Shown: positions 11,785 to 24,500 of the stretch, one piece after another
Numbering within the stretch: the first letter of the stretch is position 1
Layout of the letters: each line of letters begins with the position of its first letter
Notes under the pieces: model-generated
The model's input: the letters and a program-made list of their open reading frames with translations, nothing else
Told to the model about the DNA's origin: nothing
Databases searched by the model: none
Assembly: GCA_964016985.1 (NCBI GenBank)
Contig: OZ024830.1
Span: 18,370,191 to 18,434,190 of the forward strand
Length of the DNA stretch: 64,000 nucleotides
Source of the DNA: Anodontia alba
Lineage: Eukaryota > Mollusca > Bivalvia > Lucinida > Lucinidae
Direction: 5' to 3'
Program-made: the position numbers and the translations under genes

Positions 11785-12545
11785 GTTTACGCCTACAGCA
11801 GCCAAAGGAAAGCACTCTCGGTGCTGCAAATTTATGCGCATGCGCAGATCATTAATGTCTACAAACGTAGAGGGTAGTCAAGGGACTCGAGGCAAGGCAT
11901 CCTGCTGAAAATGGGTCCTCAAATTTGCATTGCACCCTATGGGATTATGGGCGGGAAACCGTAAAAACCCTAATAACTCCATCAGTTCGCAACAGACAGG
12001 CGCGCTTTTTATAGGGTTTATAGGTCTTAGGGAGGTACATTTCCGTGCCAAATTGTATGGCGCTGCATGCAGTAGAAGCAAATATATAAGGACTGGAAAT
12101 GCGTCCCTAGGTCTCGCCTGCTGAACAAAGAGATTAAAAGTCACTAAAGCTGACCTTCACCGATTGAGCTGAAACTAGCACCAAACATTGTCCTAGTACC
12201 ATAGTACATAAAACAATATTTGCCAGAAAATTCGGACTCTGCGTTAGTAAGTTATTAGGGGTCAAACATTAGCAAATATCAACTTTCAGCGGCCATAACT
12301 CGAAAAAGGGGCGATAAGAAATTTTGGGCACTTGGCCCCAGGGAGTCATTGGTCCAGACCTTTCGTCTGGCACCAGTTTCATCCCGATCGGTGAAGGTCA
12401 CATTAGGCTCAAACTTGCAGTCCAAAGTTGGTAGGGAATGTCTGAAACTTTGACCCCTAATAACTCGTCTGTTTTTCATCCGATTAAGCTGAAATTTGGA
12501 ACGTTTGTAGAGCCCATCCATACAAACATGCCTGCACAATCCGTA
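11785..12545. repeat. Variant haplotype, second copy of the 2-unit duplication
   Basis: This is the downstream partner of the tract at 10145-10905, with the same three marker changes offset by 1640 bases. A private change (CCGTAATGCT, at 12550) distinguishes it. The insertion of two units here matches a two-unit phase shift in the 4-unit spacing of the TTTGTC marker (units at 9763 and 11403), so both signals point to one event. Confidence 0.75.
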
Positions 12546-15500
12546 ATGCTGTCAATGGAATAGCACGTGCACTATAGGGCGCCAAAAATTCAATAAATAA
12601 ACCTTTTTACGCCTACAGCAGCCAAAGGAAAGCACTCTCGGTGCTGCAAATTTATGCGCATGCGCAGATCATTAATGTCTACAAACGTAGAGGGTAGTCA
12701 AGGGACTCGAGGCAAGGCATCCTGCTGAAAATGGGTCCTCAAATTTGCATTGCACCCTATGGGATTATGGGCGGGAAACCGTAAAAACCCTAATAACTCC
12801 ATCAGTTCGCAACAGACAGGCGCGCTTTTTATAGGGTTTATAGGTCTTAGGGAGGTACATTTCCGTGCCAAATTGTATGGCGCTGCATGCAGTAGAAGCA
12901 AAGATATAAGGACTGGAAATGCGTCCCTAGGTCTCGCCTGCTGAACAAAGAGATTAAAAGTCACTAAAGCTGACCTTCACCGATTGAGCTGAAACTAGCA
13001 CCAAACATTGTCCTAGTACCATAGTACATAAAACAATATTTGCCAGAAAATTCGGACTCTGCGTTAGTAAGTTATTAGGGGTCAAACATTAGCAAATATC
13101 AACTTTCAGCGGCCATAACTCGAAAAAGGGGCGATAAGAAATTTTGGGCACTTGGCCCCAGGGAGTCATTGGTCCAGACCTTTCGTCTGGCACCAGTTTC
13201 ATCCCGATCGGTGAAGGTCACATTAGGCTCAAACTTGCAGTCCAAAGTTGGTAGGGAATGTCTGAAACTTTGACCCCTAATAACTCGTCTGTTTTTCATC
13301 CGATTAAGCTGAAATTTGGAACGTTTGTAGAGCCCATCCATACAAACATGCCTGCACAATCCGTAATGCGGTCAATGGAATAGCACGTGCACTATAGGGC
13401 GCCAAAAATTCAATAAATAAACCTTTTTACGCCTACAGCAGCCAAAGGAAAGCACTCTCGGTGCTGCAAATTTATGCGCATGCGCAGATCATTAATGTCT
13501 ACAAACGTAGAGGGTAGTCAAGGGACTCGAGGCAAGGCATCCTGCTGAAAATGGGTCCTCAAATTTGCATTGCACCCTATGGGATTATGGGCGGGAAACC
13601 GTAAAAACCCTAATAACTCCATCAGTTCGCAACAGACAGGCGCGCTTTTTATAGGGTTTATAGGTCTTAGGGAGGTACATTTCCGTGCCAAATTGTATGG
13701 CGCTGCATGCAGTAGAAGCAAAGATATAAGGACTGGAAATGCGTCCCTAGGTCTCGCCTGCTGAACAAAGAGATTAAAAGTCACTAAAGCTGACCTTCAC
13801 CGATTGAGCTGAAACTAGCACCAAACATTGTCCTAGTACCATAGTACATAAAACAATATTTGCCAGAAAATTCGGACTCTGCGTTAGTAAGTTATTAGGG
13901 GTCAAACATTAGCAAATATCAACTTTCAGCGGCCATAACTCGAAAAAGGGGCGATAAGAAATTTTGGGCACTTGGCCCCAGGGAGTCATTGGTCCAGACC
14001 TTTCGTCTGGCACCAGTTTCATCCCGATCGGTGAAGGTCACATTAGGCTCAAACTTGCAGTCCAAAGTTGGTAGGGAATGTCTGAAACTTTGACCCCTAA
14101 TAACTCGTCTGTTTTTCATCCGATTAAGCTGAAATTTGGAACGTTTATAGAGCCCATCCATACAAACATGCCTGCACAATCCGGGATGCGGTCAATGGAA
14201 TAGCACGTGCACTATAGGGCGCCAAAAATTCAATAAATAAACCTTTTTACGCCTACAGCAGCCAAAGGAAAGCACTCTCGGTGCTGCAAATTTATGCGCA
14301 TGCGCAGATCATTAATGTCTACAAACGTAGAGGGTAGTCAAGGGACACGAGGCAAGGCATCCTGCTGAAAATGGGTCCTCAAATTTGCATTGCACCCTAT
14401 GGGATTATGGGCGGGAAACCGTAAAAACCCTAATAACTCCATCAGTTCGCAACAGACAGGCGCGCTTTTTATAGGGTTTATAGGTCTTAGGGAGGTACAT
14501 TTCCGTGCCAAATTGTATGGCGCTGCATGCAGTAGAAGCAAAGATATAAGGACTGGAAATGCGTCCCTAGGTCTCGCCTGCTGAACAAAGAGATTAAAAG
14601 TCACTAAAGCTGACCTTCACCGATTGAGCTGAAACTAGCACCAAACATTGTCCTAGTACCATAGTACATGAAACAATATTTGTCAGAAAATTCGGACTCT
14701 GCGTTAGTAAGTTATTAGGGGTCAAACATTAGCAAATATCAACTTTCAGCGGCCATAACTCGAAAAAGGGGCGATAAGAAATTTTGGGCACTTGGCCCCA
14801 GGGAGTCATTGGTCCAGACCTTTCGTCTGGCACCAGTTTCATCCCGATCGGTGAAGGTCACATTAGGCTCAAACTTGCAGTCCAAAGTTGGTAGGGAATG
14901 TCTGAAACTTTGACCCCTAATAACTCGTCTGTTTTTCATCCGATTAAGCTGAAATTTGGAACGTTTGTAGAGCCCATCCATACAAACATGTCTGCACAAT
15001 CCGGGATGCGGTCAATGGAATAGCACGTGCACTATAGGGCGCCAAAAATTCAATAAATAAACATTTTTACGCCTACAGCAGCCAAAGGAAAGCAGTCTCG
15101 GTGCTGCAAATTTATGCGCATGCGCAGATCATTAATGTCTACAAACGTAGAGGATAGTCAAGGGACTCGAGGCAAGGCATCCTGCTGAAAATGGGTCCTC
15201 AAATTTGCATTGCACACTATGGGATTATGGGCGGGAAACCGTAAAAACCCTAATAACTCCATCAGTTCGCAACAGACAGGCGCGCTTTTTATAGGGTTTA
15301 TAGGTCTTAGGGAGGTACATTTCCGTGCCAAATTGTATGGCGCTGCATGCAGTAGAAGCAAAGATATAAGGACTGGAAATGCGTCCCTAGGTCTCGCCTG
15401 CTGAACAAAGAGATTAAAAGTCACTAAAGCTGACCTTCACCGATTGAGCTGAAACTAGCACCAAACATTGTCCTAGTACCATAGTACATAAAACAATATT

Positions 15501-18500
15501 TGCCAGAAAATTCGGACTCTGCGTTAGTAAGTTATTAGGGGTCAAACATTAGCAAATATCAACTTTCAGCGGCCATAACTCGAAAAAGGGGCGATAAGAA
15601 ATTTTGGGAACTTGGCCCCAGGGAGTCATTGGTCCAGACCTTTCGTCTGGCACCAGTTTCATCCCGATCGGTGAAGGTCACATTAGGCTCAAACTTGCAG
15701 TCCAAAGTTGGTAGGGAATGTCTGAAACTTTGACCCCTAATAACTCGTCTGTTTTTCATCCGATTAAGCTGAAATTTGGAACGTTTGTAGAGCCTATCCA
15801 TACAAACATGCCTGCACAATCCGGGATGCGGTCAATGGAATAGCACGTGCACTATAGGGCGCCAAAAATTCAATAAATAAACCTTTTTACGCCTACAGCA
15901 GCCAAAGGAAAGCACTCTCGGTGCTGCAAATTTATGCGCATGCGCAGATCATTAATGTCTACAAACGTAGAGGGTAGTCAAGGGACTCGAGGCAAGGCAT
16001 CCTGCTGAAAATGGGTCCTCAAATTTGCATTGCACCCTATGGGATTATGGGCGGGAAACCGTAAAAACCCTAATAACTCCATCAGTTCGCAACAGATAGG
16101 CGCGCTTTTTATAGGGTTTATAGGTCTTAGGGAGGTACATTTCCGTGCCAAATTGTATGGCGCTGCATGCAGTAGAAGCAAAGATATAAGGACTGGAAAT
16201 GCGTCCCTAGGTCTCGCCTGCTGAACAAAGAGATTAAAAGTCACTAAAGCTGACCTTCACCGATTGAGCTGAAACTAGCACCAAACATTGTCCTAGTACC
16301 ATAGTACATAAAACAATATTTGTCAGAAAATTCGGACTCTGCGTTAGTAAGTTATTAGGGGTCAAACATTAGCAAATATCAACTTTCAGCGGCCATAACT
16401 CGAAAAAGGGGCGATAAGAAATTTTGGGCACTTGGCCCCAGGGAGTCATTGGTCCAGACCTTTCGTCTGGCACCAGTTTCATCCCGATCGGTGAAGGTCA
16501 CATTAGGCTCAAACTTGCAGTCCAAAGTTGGTAGGGAATGTCTGAAACTTTGACCCCTAATAACTCGTCTGTTTTTCATCCGATTAAGCTGAAATTTGGA
16601 ACGTTTGTAGAGCCCATCCATACAAACATGCCTGCACAATCCGGGATGCGGTCAATGGAATAGCACGTGCACTATAGGGCGCCAAAAATTCAATAAATAA
16701 ACCTGTTTACGCCTACAGCAGCCAAAGGAAAGCACTCTCGGTGCTGCAAATTTATGCGCATGCGCAGATCATTAATGTCTACAAACGTAGAGGGTAGTCA
16801 AGGGACTCGAGGCAAGGCATCCTGCTGAAAATGGGTCCTCAAATTTGCATTGCACCCTATGGGATTATGGGCGGGAAACCGTAAAAACCCTAATAACTCC
16901 ATCAGTTCGCAACAGACAGGCACGCTTTTTATAGGGTTTATAGGTCTTAGGGAGGTACATTTCCGTGCCAAATTGTATGGCGCTGCATGCAGTAGAAGCA
17001 AAGATATAAGGACTGGAAATGCGTCCCTAGGTCTCGCCTGCTGAACAAAGAGATTAAAAGTCACTAAAGCTGACCTTCACCGATTGAGCTGAAACTAGCA
17101 CCAAACATTGTCCTAGTACCATAGTACATAAAACAATATTTGCCAGAAAATTCGGACTCTGCGTTAGTAAGTTATTAGGGGTCAAACATTAGCAAATATC
17201 AACTTTCAGCGGCCATAACTCGAAAAAGGGGCGATAAGAAATTTTGGGCACTTGGCCCCAGGGAGTCATTGGTCCAGACCTTTCGTCTGGCACCAGTTTC
17301 ATCCCGATCGGTGAAGGTCACATTAGGCTCAAACTTGCAGTCCAAAGTTGGTAGGGAATGTCTGAAACTTTGACCCCTAATAACTCGTCTGTTTTTCATC
17401 CGATTAAGCTGAAATTTGGAATGTTTGTAGAGCCCATCCATACAAACATGCCTGCACAATCCGTGATGCGGTCAATGGAATAGCACGTGCACTATAGGGC
17501 GCCAAAAATTCAATAAATAAAACTTTTTACGCCTACAGCAGCCAAAGGAAAGCACTCTCGGTGCTGCAAATTTATGCGCATGCGCAGATCATTAATGTCT
17601 ACAAACGTAGAGGGTAGTCAAGGGACTCGAGGCAAGGCATCCTGCTGAAAATGGGTCCTCAAATTTGCATTGCACCCTATGGGATTATGGGCGGGAAACC
17701 GTAAAAACCCTAATAACTCCATCAGTTCGCAACAGACAGGCGCGCTTTTTATAGGGTTTATAGGTCTTAGGGAGGTACATTTCCGTGCCAAATTGTATGG
17801 CGCTGCATGCAGTAGAAGCAAAGATATAAGGACTGGAAATGCGTCCCTAGGTCTCGCCTGCTGAACAAAGAGATTAAAAGTCACTAAAGCTGACCTTCAC
17901 CGATTGAGCTGAAACTAGCACCAAACATTGTCCTAGTACCATAGTACATAAAACAATATTTGTCAGAAAATTCGGACTCTGCGTTAGTAAGTTATTAGGG
18001 GTCAAACATTAGCAAATATCAACTTTCAGCGGCCATAACTCGAAAAAGGGGCGATAAGAAATTTTGGGCACTTGGCCCCAGGGAGTCATTGGTCCAGACC
18101 TTTCGTCTGGCACCAGTTTCATCCCGATCGGTGAAGGTCACATTAGGCTCAAACTTGCAGTCCAAAGTTGGTAGAGAATGTCTGAAACTTTGACCCCTAA
18201 TAACTCGTCTGTTTTTCATCCGATTAAGCTGAAATTTGGAACGTTTGTAGAGCCCATCCATACAAACATGCCTGCACAATCCGGGATGCGGTCAATGGAA
18301 TAGCACGTGCACTATAGGGCGCCAAAAATTCAATAAATAAACCTTTTTACGCCTACAGCAGCCAAAGGAAAGCACTCTCGGTGCTGCAAATTTATGCGCA
18401 TGCGCAGATCATTAATGTCTACAAACGTAGAGGGTAGTCAAGGGACTCGAGGCAAGGCATCCTGCTGAAAATAGGTCCTCAAATTTGCATTGCACCCTAT

Positions 18501-21500
18501 GGGATTATGGGCGGGAAACCGTAAAAACCATAATAACTCCATCAGTTCGCAACAGACAGGCGCGCTTTTTATAGGGTTTATAGGTCTTAGGGAGGTACAT
18601 TTCCGTGCCAAATTGTATGGCGCTGCATGCAGTAGAAGCAAAGATATAAGGACTGGAAATGCGTCCCTAGGTCTCGCCTGCTGAACAAAGAGATTAAAAG
18701 TCACTAAAGCTGACCTTCACCGATTGAGCTGAAACTAGCACCAAACATTGTCCTAGTACCATAGTACATAAAACAATATTTGTCAGAAAATTCGGACTCT
18801 GCGTTAGTAAGTTATTAGGGGTCAAACATTAGCAAATAACATCTTTCAGCGGCCATAACTCGAAAAAGGGGCGATAAGAAATTTTGGGCACTTGGCCCCA
18901 GGGAGTCATTGGTCCAGACCTTTCGTCTGGCACCAGTTTCATCCCGATCGGTGAAGGTCACATTAGGCTCAAACTTGCAGTCCAAAGTTGGTAGGGAATG
19001 TCTGAAACTTTGACCCCTAATAACTCGTCTGTTTTTCATCCGATTAAGCTGAAATTTGGAACGTTTGTAGAGCCCATCCATACAAACATGCCTGCACAAT
19101 CCGGGATGCGCCCAATGGAATAGCACGTGCACTATAGGGCGCCAAATATTCAATAAATAAACCTTTTTACGCCTACAGCAGCCAAAGGAAAGCACTCTCG
19201 GTGCTGCAAATTTATGCGCATGCGCAGATCATTAATGTCTACAAACGTAGAGGGTAGTCAAGGGACTCGAGGCAAGGCATCCTGCTGAAAATGGGTCCTC
19301 AAATTTGCATTGCACCCTATGGGATTATGGGCGGGAAACCGTAAAAACCCTAATAACTCCATCAGTTCGCAACAGACAGGCGCGCTTTTTATAGGGTTTA
19401 TAGGTCTTAGGGAGGTACATTTCCGTGCCAAATTGTATGGCGCTGCATGCAGCAGAAGCAAAGATATAAGGACTGGAAATGCGTCCCTAGGTCTCGCCTG
19501 CTGAACAAAGAGATTAAAAGTCACTAAAGCTGACCTTCGCCGATTGAGCTGAAACTAGCACCAAACATTGTCCTAGTACCATAGTACATAAAACAATATT
19601 TGCCAGAAAATTCGGACTCTGCGTTAGTAAGTTATTAGGGGTCAAACATTAGCAAATATCAACTTTCAGCGGCCATAACTCGAAAAAGGGGCGGTAAGAA
19701 ATTTTGGGCACTTGGCCCCAGGGAGTCATTGGTCCAGACCTTTCGTCTGGCACCAGTTTCATCCCGATCGGTGAAGGTCACATTAGGCTCAAACTTGCAG
19801 TCCAAAGTTGGTAGGGAATGTCTGAAACTTTGACCCCTAATAACTCGTCTGTTTTTCATCCGATTGAGCTGAAATTTGGAACGTTTGTAGAGCCCATCCA
19901 TACAAACATGTCTGCACAATCCGGGATGCGGTCAATGGAATAGCACGTGCACTATAGGGCGCCAAAAATTCAATAAATAAACCTTTTTACGCCTACAGCA
20001 GCCAAAGGAAAGCACTCTCGGTGCTGCAAATTTATGCGCATGCGCAGATCATTAATGTCTACAAACGTAGAGGGTAGTCAAGGGACTCGAGGCAAGGCAT
20101 CCTGCTGAAAATGGGTCCTCAAATTTGCATAGCACCCTATGGGATTATGGGCGGGAAACCGTAAAAACCCTAATAACTCCATCAGTTCGCAACAGACAGG
20201 CGCGCTTTTTATAGGGTTTATAGGTCTTAGGGAGGTACATTTCCGTGCCAAATTGTATGGCGCTGCATGCAGTAGAAGCAAAGATATAAGGACTGGAAAT
20301 GCGTCCCTAGGTCTCGCCTGCTGAACAAAGAGATTAAAAGTCACTAAAGCTGACCTTCACCGATTGAGCTGAAACTAGCACCAAACATTGTCCTAGTACC
20401 ATAGTACATAAAACAATATTTGCCAGAAAATTCGGACTCTGCGTTAGTAAGTTATTAGGGGTCAAACATTAGCAAATATCAACTTTCAGCGGCCATAACT
20501 CGAAAAAGGGGCGATAAGAAATTTTGGGCACTTGGCCCCAGGGAGTCATTGGTCCAGACCTTTCGTCTGGCACCAGTTTCATCCCGATCGGTGAAGGTCA
20601 CATTAGGCTCAAACTTGCAGTCCAAAGTTGGTAGGGAATGTCTGAAACTTTGACCCCTAATAACTCGTCTGTTTTTCATCCGATTAAGCTGAAATTTGGA
20701 ACGTTTGTAGAGCCCATCCATACAAACATGCCTGCACAATCCGGGATGCGGTCAATGGAATAGCACGTGCACTATAGGGCGCCAAAAATTCAATAAATAA
20801 GCCTTTTTACGCCTACAGCAGCCAAAGGAAAGCACTCTCGGTGCTGCAAATTTATGCGCATGCGCAGATCATTAATGTCTACAAACGTAGAGGGTAGTCA
20901 AGGGACTCGAGGCAAGGCATCCTGCTGAAAATGGGTCCTCAATTTTGCATTGCACCCTATGGGATTATGGGCGGGAAACCGTAAAAACCCTAATAACTCC
21001 ATCAGTTCGCAACAGACAGGCGCGCTTTTTATAGGGTTTATAGGTCTTAGGGAGGTACATGTCCGTGCCAAATTGTATGGCGCTGCATACAGTAGAAGCA
21101 AAGATATAAGGACTGGAAATGCGTCCCTAGGTCTCGCCTGCTGAACAAAGAGATTAAAAGTCACTAAAGCTGACCTTCACCGATTGAGCTGAAACTAGCA
21201 CCAAACATTGTCCTAGTACCATAGTACATAAAACAATATTTGTCAGAAAATTCGGACTCTGCGTTAGTAAGTTATTAGGGGTCAAACATTAGCAAATATC
21301 AACTTTCAGCGGCCATAACTCGAAAAAGGGGCGATAAGAAATTTTGGGCACTTGGCCCCAGGGAGTCATTGGTCCAGACCTTTCGTCTGGCACCAGTTTC
21401 ATCCCGATCGGTGAAGGTCACATTAGGCTCAAACTTGCAGTCCAAAGTTGGTAGGGAATGTCTGAAACTTTGACCCCTAATAACTCGTCTGTTTTTCATC

Positions 21501-24500
21501 CGATTAAGCTGAAATTTGGAACGTTTGTAGAGCCCATCCATACAAAGATGCCTGCACAATCCGGGATGCGGTCAATGGAATAGCACGTGCACTATAGGGC
21601 GCCAAAAATTCAATAAATAAACATTTTTACGCCTACAGCAGCCAAAGGAAAGCACTCTCGGTGCTGCAAATTTATGCGCATGCGCAGATCATTAATGTCT
21701 ACAAACGTAGAGGGTAGTCAAGGGACTCGAGGCAAGGCATCCTGCTGAAAATGGGTCCTCAAATTTGCATTGCACTCTATGGGATTATGGGCGGGAAACC
21801 GTAAAAACCCTAATAACTCCATCAGTTCGCAACAGACAGGCGCGTTTTTTATAGGGTTTATAGGTCTTAGGGAGGTACATTTCCGTGCCAAATTGTATGG
21901 CGCTGCATGCAGTAGAAGCAAAGATATAAGGACTGGAAATGCGTCCCTAGGTCTCGCCTGCTGAACAAAGAGATTAAAAGTCACTAAAGCTGACCTTCAC
22001 CGATTGAGCTGAAACTAGCACCAAACATTGTCCTAGTACCATAGTACATAAAACAATATTTGCCAGAAAATTCGGACTCTGCGTTAGTAAGTTATTAGGG
22101 GTCAAACATTAGCAAATATCAACTTTCAGCGGCCATAACTCGAAAAAGGGGCGATAAGAAATTTTGGGCACTTGGCCCCAGGGAGTCATTGGTCCAGACC
22201 TTTCGTCTGGCACCAGTTTCATCCCGATCGGTGAAGGTCACATTAGGCTCAAACTTGCAGTCCAAAGTTGGTAGGGAATGTCTGAAACTTTGACCCCTAA
22301 TAACTCGTCTGTTTTTCATCCGATTAAGCTGAAATTTGGAACGTTTGTAGAGCCCATCCATACAAACATGCCTGCACAATCCGGGATGCGGTCAATGGAA
22401 TAGCACGTGCACTATAGGGCGCCAAAAATTCAATAAATAAACATTTTTACGCCTACAGCAGCCAAAGGAAAGCACTCTCGGTGCTGCAAATTTATGCGCA
22501 TGCGCAGATCATTAATGTCTACAAACGTAGAGGGTAGTCAAGGGACTCGAAGCAAGGCATCCTGCTGAAAATGGGTCCTCAAATTTGCATTGCACCCTAT
22601 GGGATTATGGGCGGGAAACCGTAAAAACCCTAATAACTCCATCAGTTCGCAACAGACAGGCGCGCTTTTTATACGGTTTATAGGACTTAGAGAGGTACAT
22701 TTCCGTGCCAAATTGTATGGCGCTGCATGCAGTAGAAGCAAAGATATAAGGCCTGGAAATGCGTCCCTAGGTCTCGCCTGCTGAACAAAGAGATTAAAAG
22801 TCACTAAAGCTGACCTTCACCGATTGAGCTGAAACTAGCACCAAACATTGTCCTAGTACCATAGTACATAAAACAATATTTGCCAGAAAATTCGGACTCT
22901 GCGTTAGTAAGTTATTAGGGGTCAAACATTAGCAAATATCAACTTTCAGCGGCCATAACTCGAAAAAGGGGCGATAAGAAATTTTGGGCACTTGGCCCCA
23001 GGGAGTCATTGGTCCAGACCTTTCGTCTGGCACCAGTTTCATCCCGATCGGTGAAGGTCACATTAGGCTCAAACTTGCAGTCCAAAGTTGGTAGGGAATG
23101 TCTGAAACTTTGACCCCTAATAACTCGTCTGTTTTTCATCCGATTAAGCTGAAATTTGGAACGTTTGTAGAGCCCATCCATACAAACATGCCTGCACAAT
23201 CCGGGATGCGGTCAATGGAATAGCACGTGCACTATAGGGCGCCAAAAATTCAATAAATAAACCTTTTTACGCCTACAGCAGCCAAAGGAAAGCACTCTCG
23301 GTGCTGCAAATTTATGCGCATGCGCAGATCATTAATGTCTACAAACGTAGAGGGTAGTCAAGGGACTCGAGGCAAGGCATCCTGCTGAAAATGGGTCCTC
23401 AAATTTGCATTGCACCCTATGGGATTATGGGCGGGAAACCGTAAAAACCCTAATAACTCCATCAGTTCGCAACAGACAGGCGCGCTTTTTATAGGGTTTA
23501 TAGGTCTTAGGGAGGTACATTTCCGTGCCAAATTGTATGGCGCTGCATGCAGTAGAAGCAAAGATATAAGGCCTGGAAATGCGTCCCTAGGTCTCGCCTG
23601 CTGAACAAAGAGATTAAAAGTCACTAAAGCTGACCTTCACCGATTGAGCTGAAACTAGCACCAAACATTGTCCTAGTACCATAGTACATAAAACAATATT
23701 TGCCAGAAAATTCGGACTCTGCGTTAGTAAGTTATTAGGGGTCAAACATTAGCAAATATCAACTTTCAGCGGCCATAACTCGAAAAAGGGGCGATAAGAA
23801 ATTTTGGGCACTTGGCCCCAGGGAGTCATTGGTCCAGACCTTTCGTCTGGCACCAGTTTCATCCCGATCGGTGAAGGTCACATTAGGCTCAAACTTGCAG
23901 TCCAAAGTTGGTAGGGAATGTCTGAAACTTTGACCCCTAATAACTCGTCTGTTTTTCATCCGATTAAGCTGAAATTTGGAACGTTTGTAGAGCCCATCCA
24001 TACAAACATGCCTGCACAATCCGGGATGCGGTCAATGGAATAGCACGTGCACTATAGGGCGCCAAATATTCAATAAATAAACCTTTTTACGCCTACAGCA
24101 GCCAAAGGAAAGCACTCTCGGTGCTGCAAATTTATGCGCATGCGCAGATCATTAATGTCTACAAACGTAGAGGGTAGTCAAGGGACTCGAGGCAAGGCAT
24201 CCTGCTGAAAATGGGTCCTCAAATTTGCATTGCACCCTATGGGATTATGGGCGGGAAACCGTAAAAACCCTAATAACTCCATCAGTTCGCAACAGACAGG
24301 CGCGCTTTTTATAGGGTTTATAGGTCTTAGGGAGGTACATTTCCGTGCCAAATTGTATGGCGCTGCATGCAGTAGAAGCAAAGATATAAGGACTGGAAAT
24401 GCGTCCCTAGGTCTCGCCTGCTGAACAAAGAGATTAAAAGTCACTAAAGCTGACCTTCACCGATTGAGCTGAAACTAGCACCAAACATTGTCCTAGTACC

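Noticed and set aside
18815..19195. 126-codon minus-strand open frame, the longest in the array apart from one spanning the N gap
   Set aside because: It is the ordinary 86-codon frame extended by chance substitutions at 18839/18842 and 19111-19112 in one unit.
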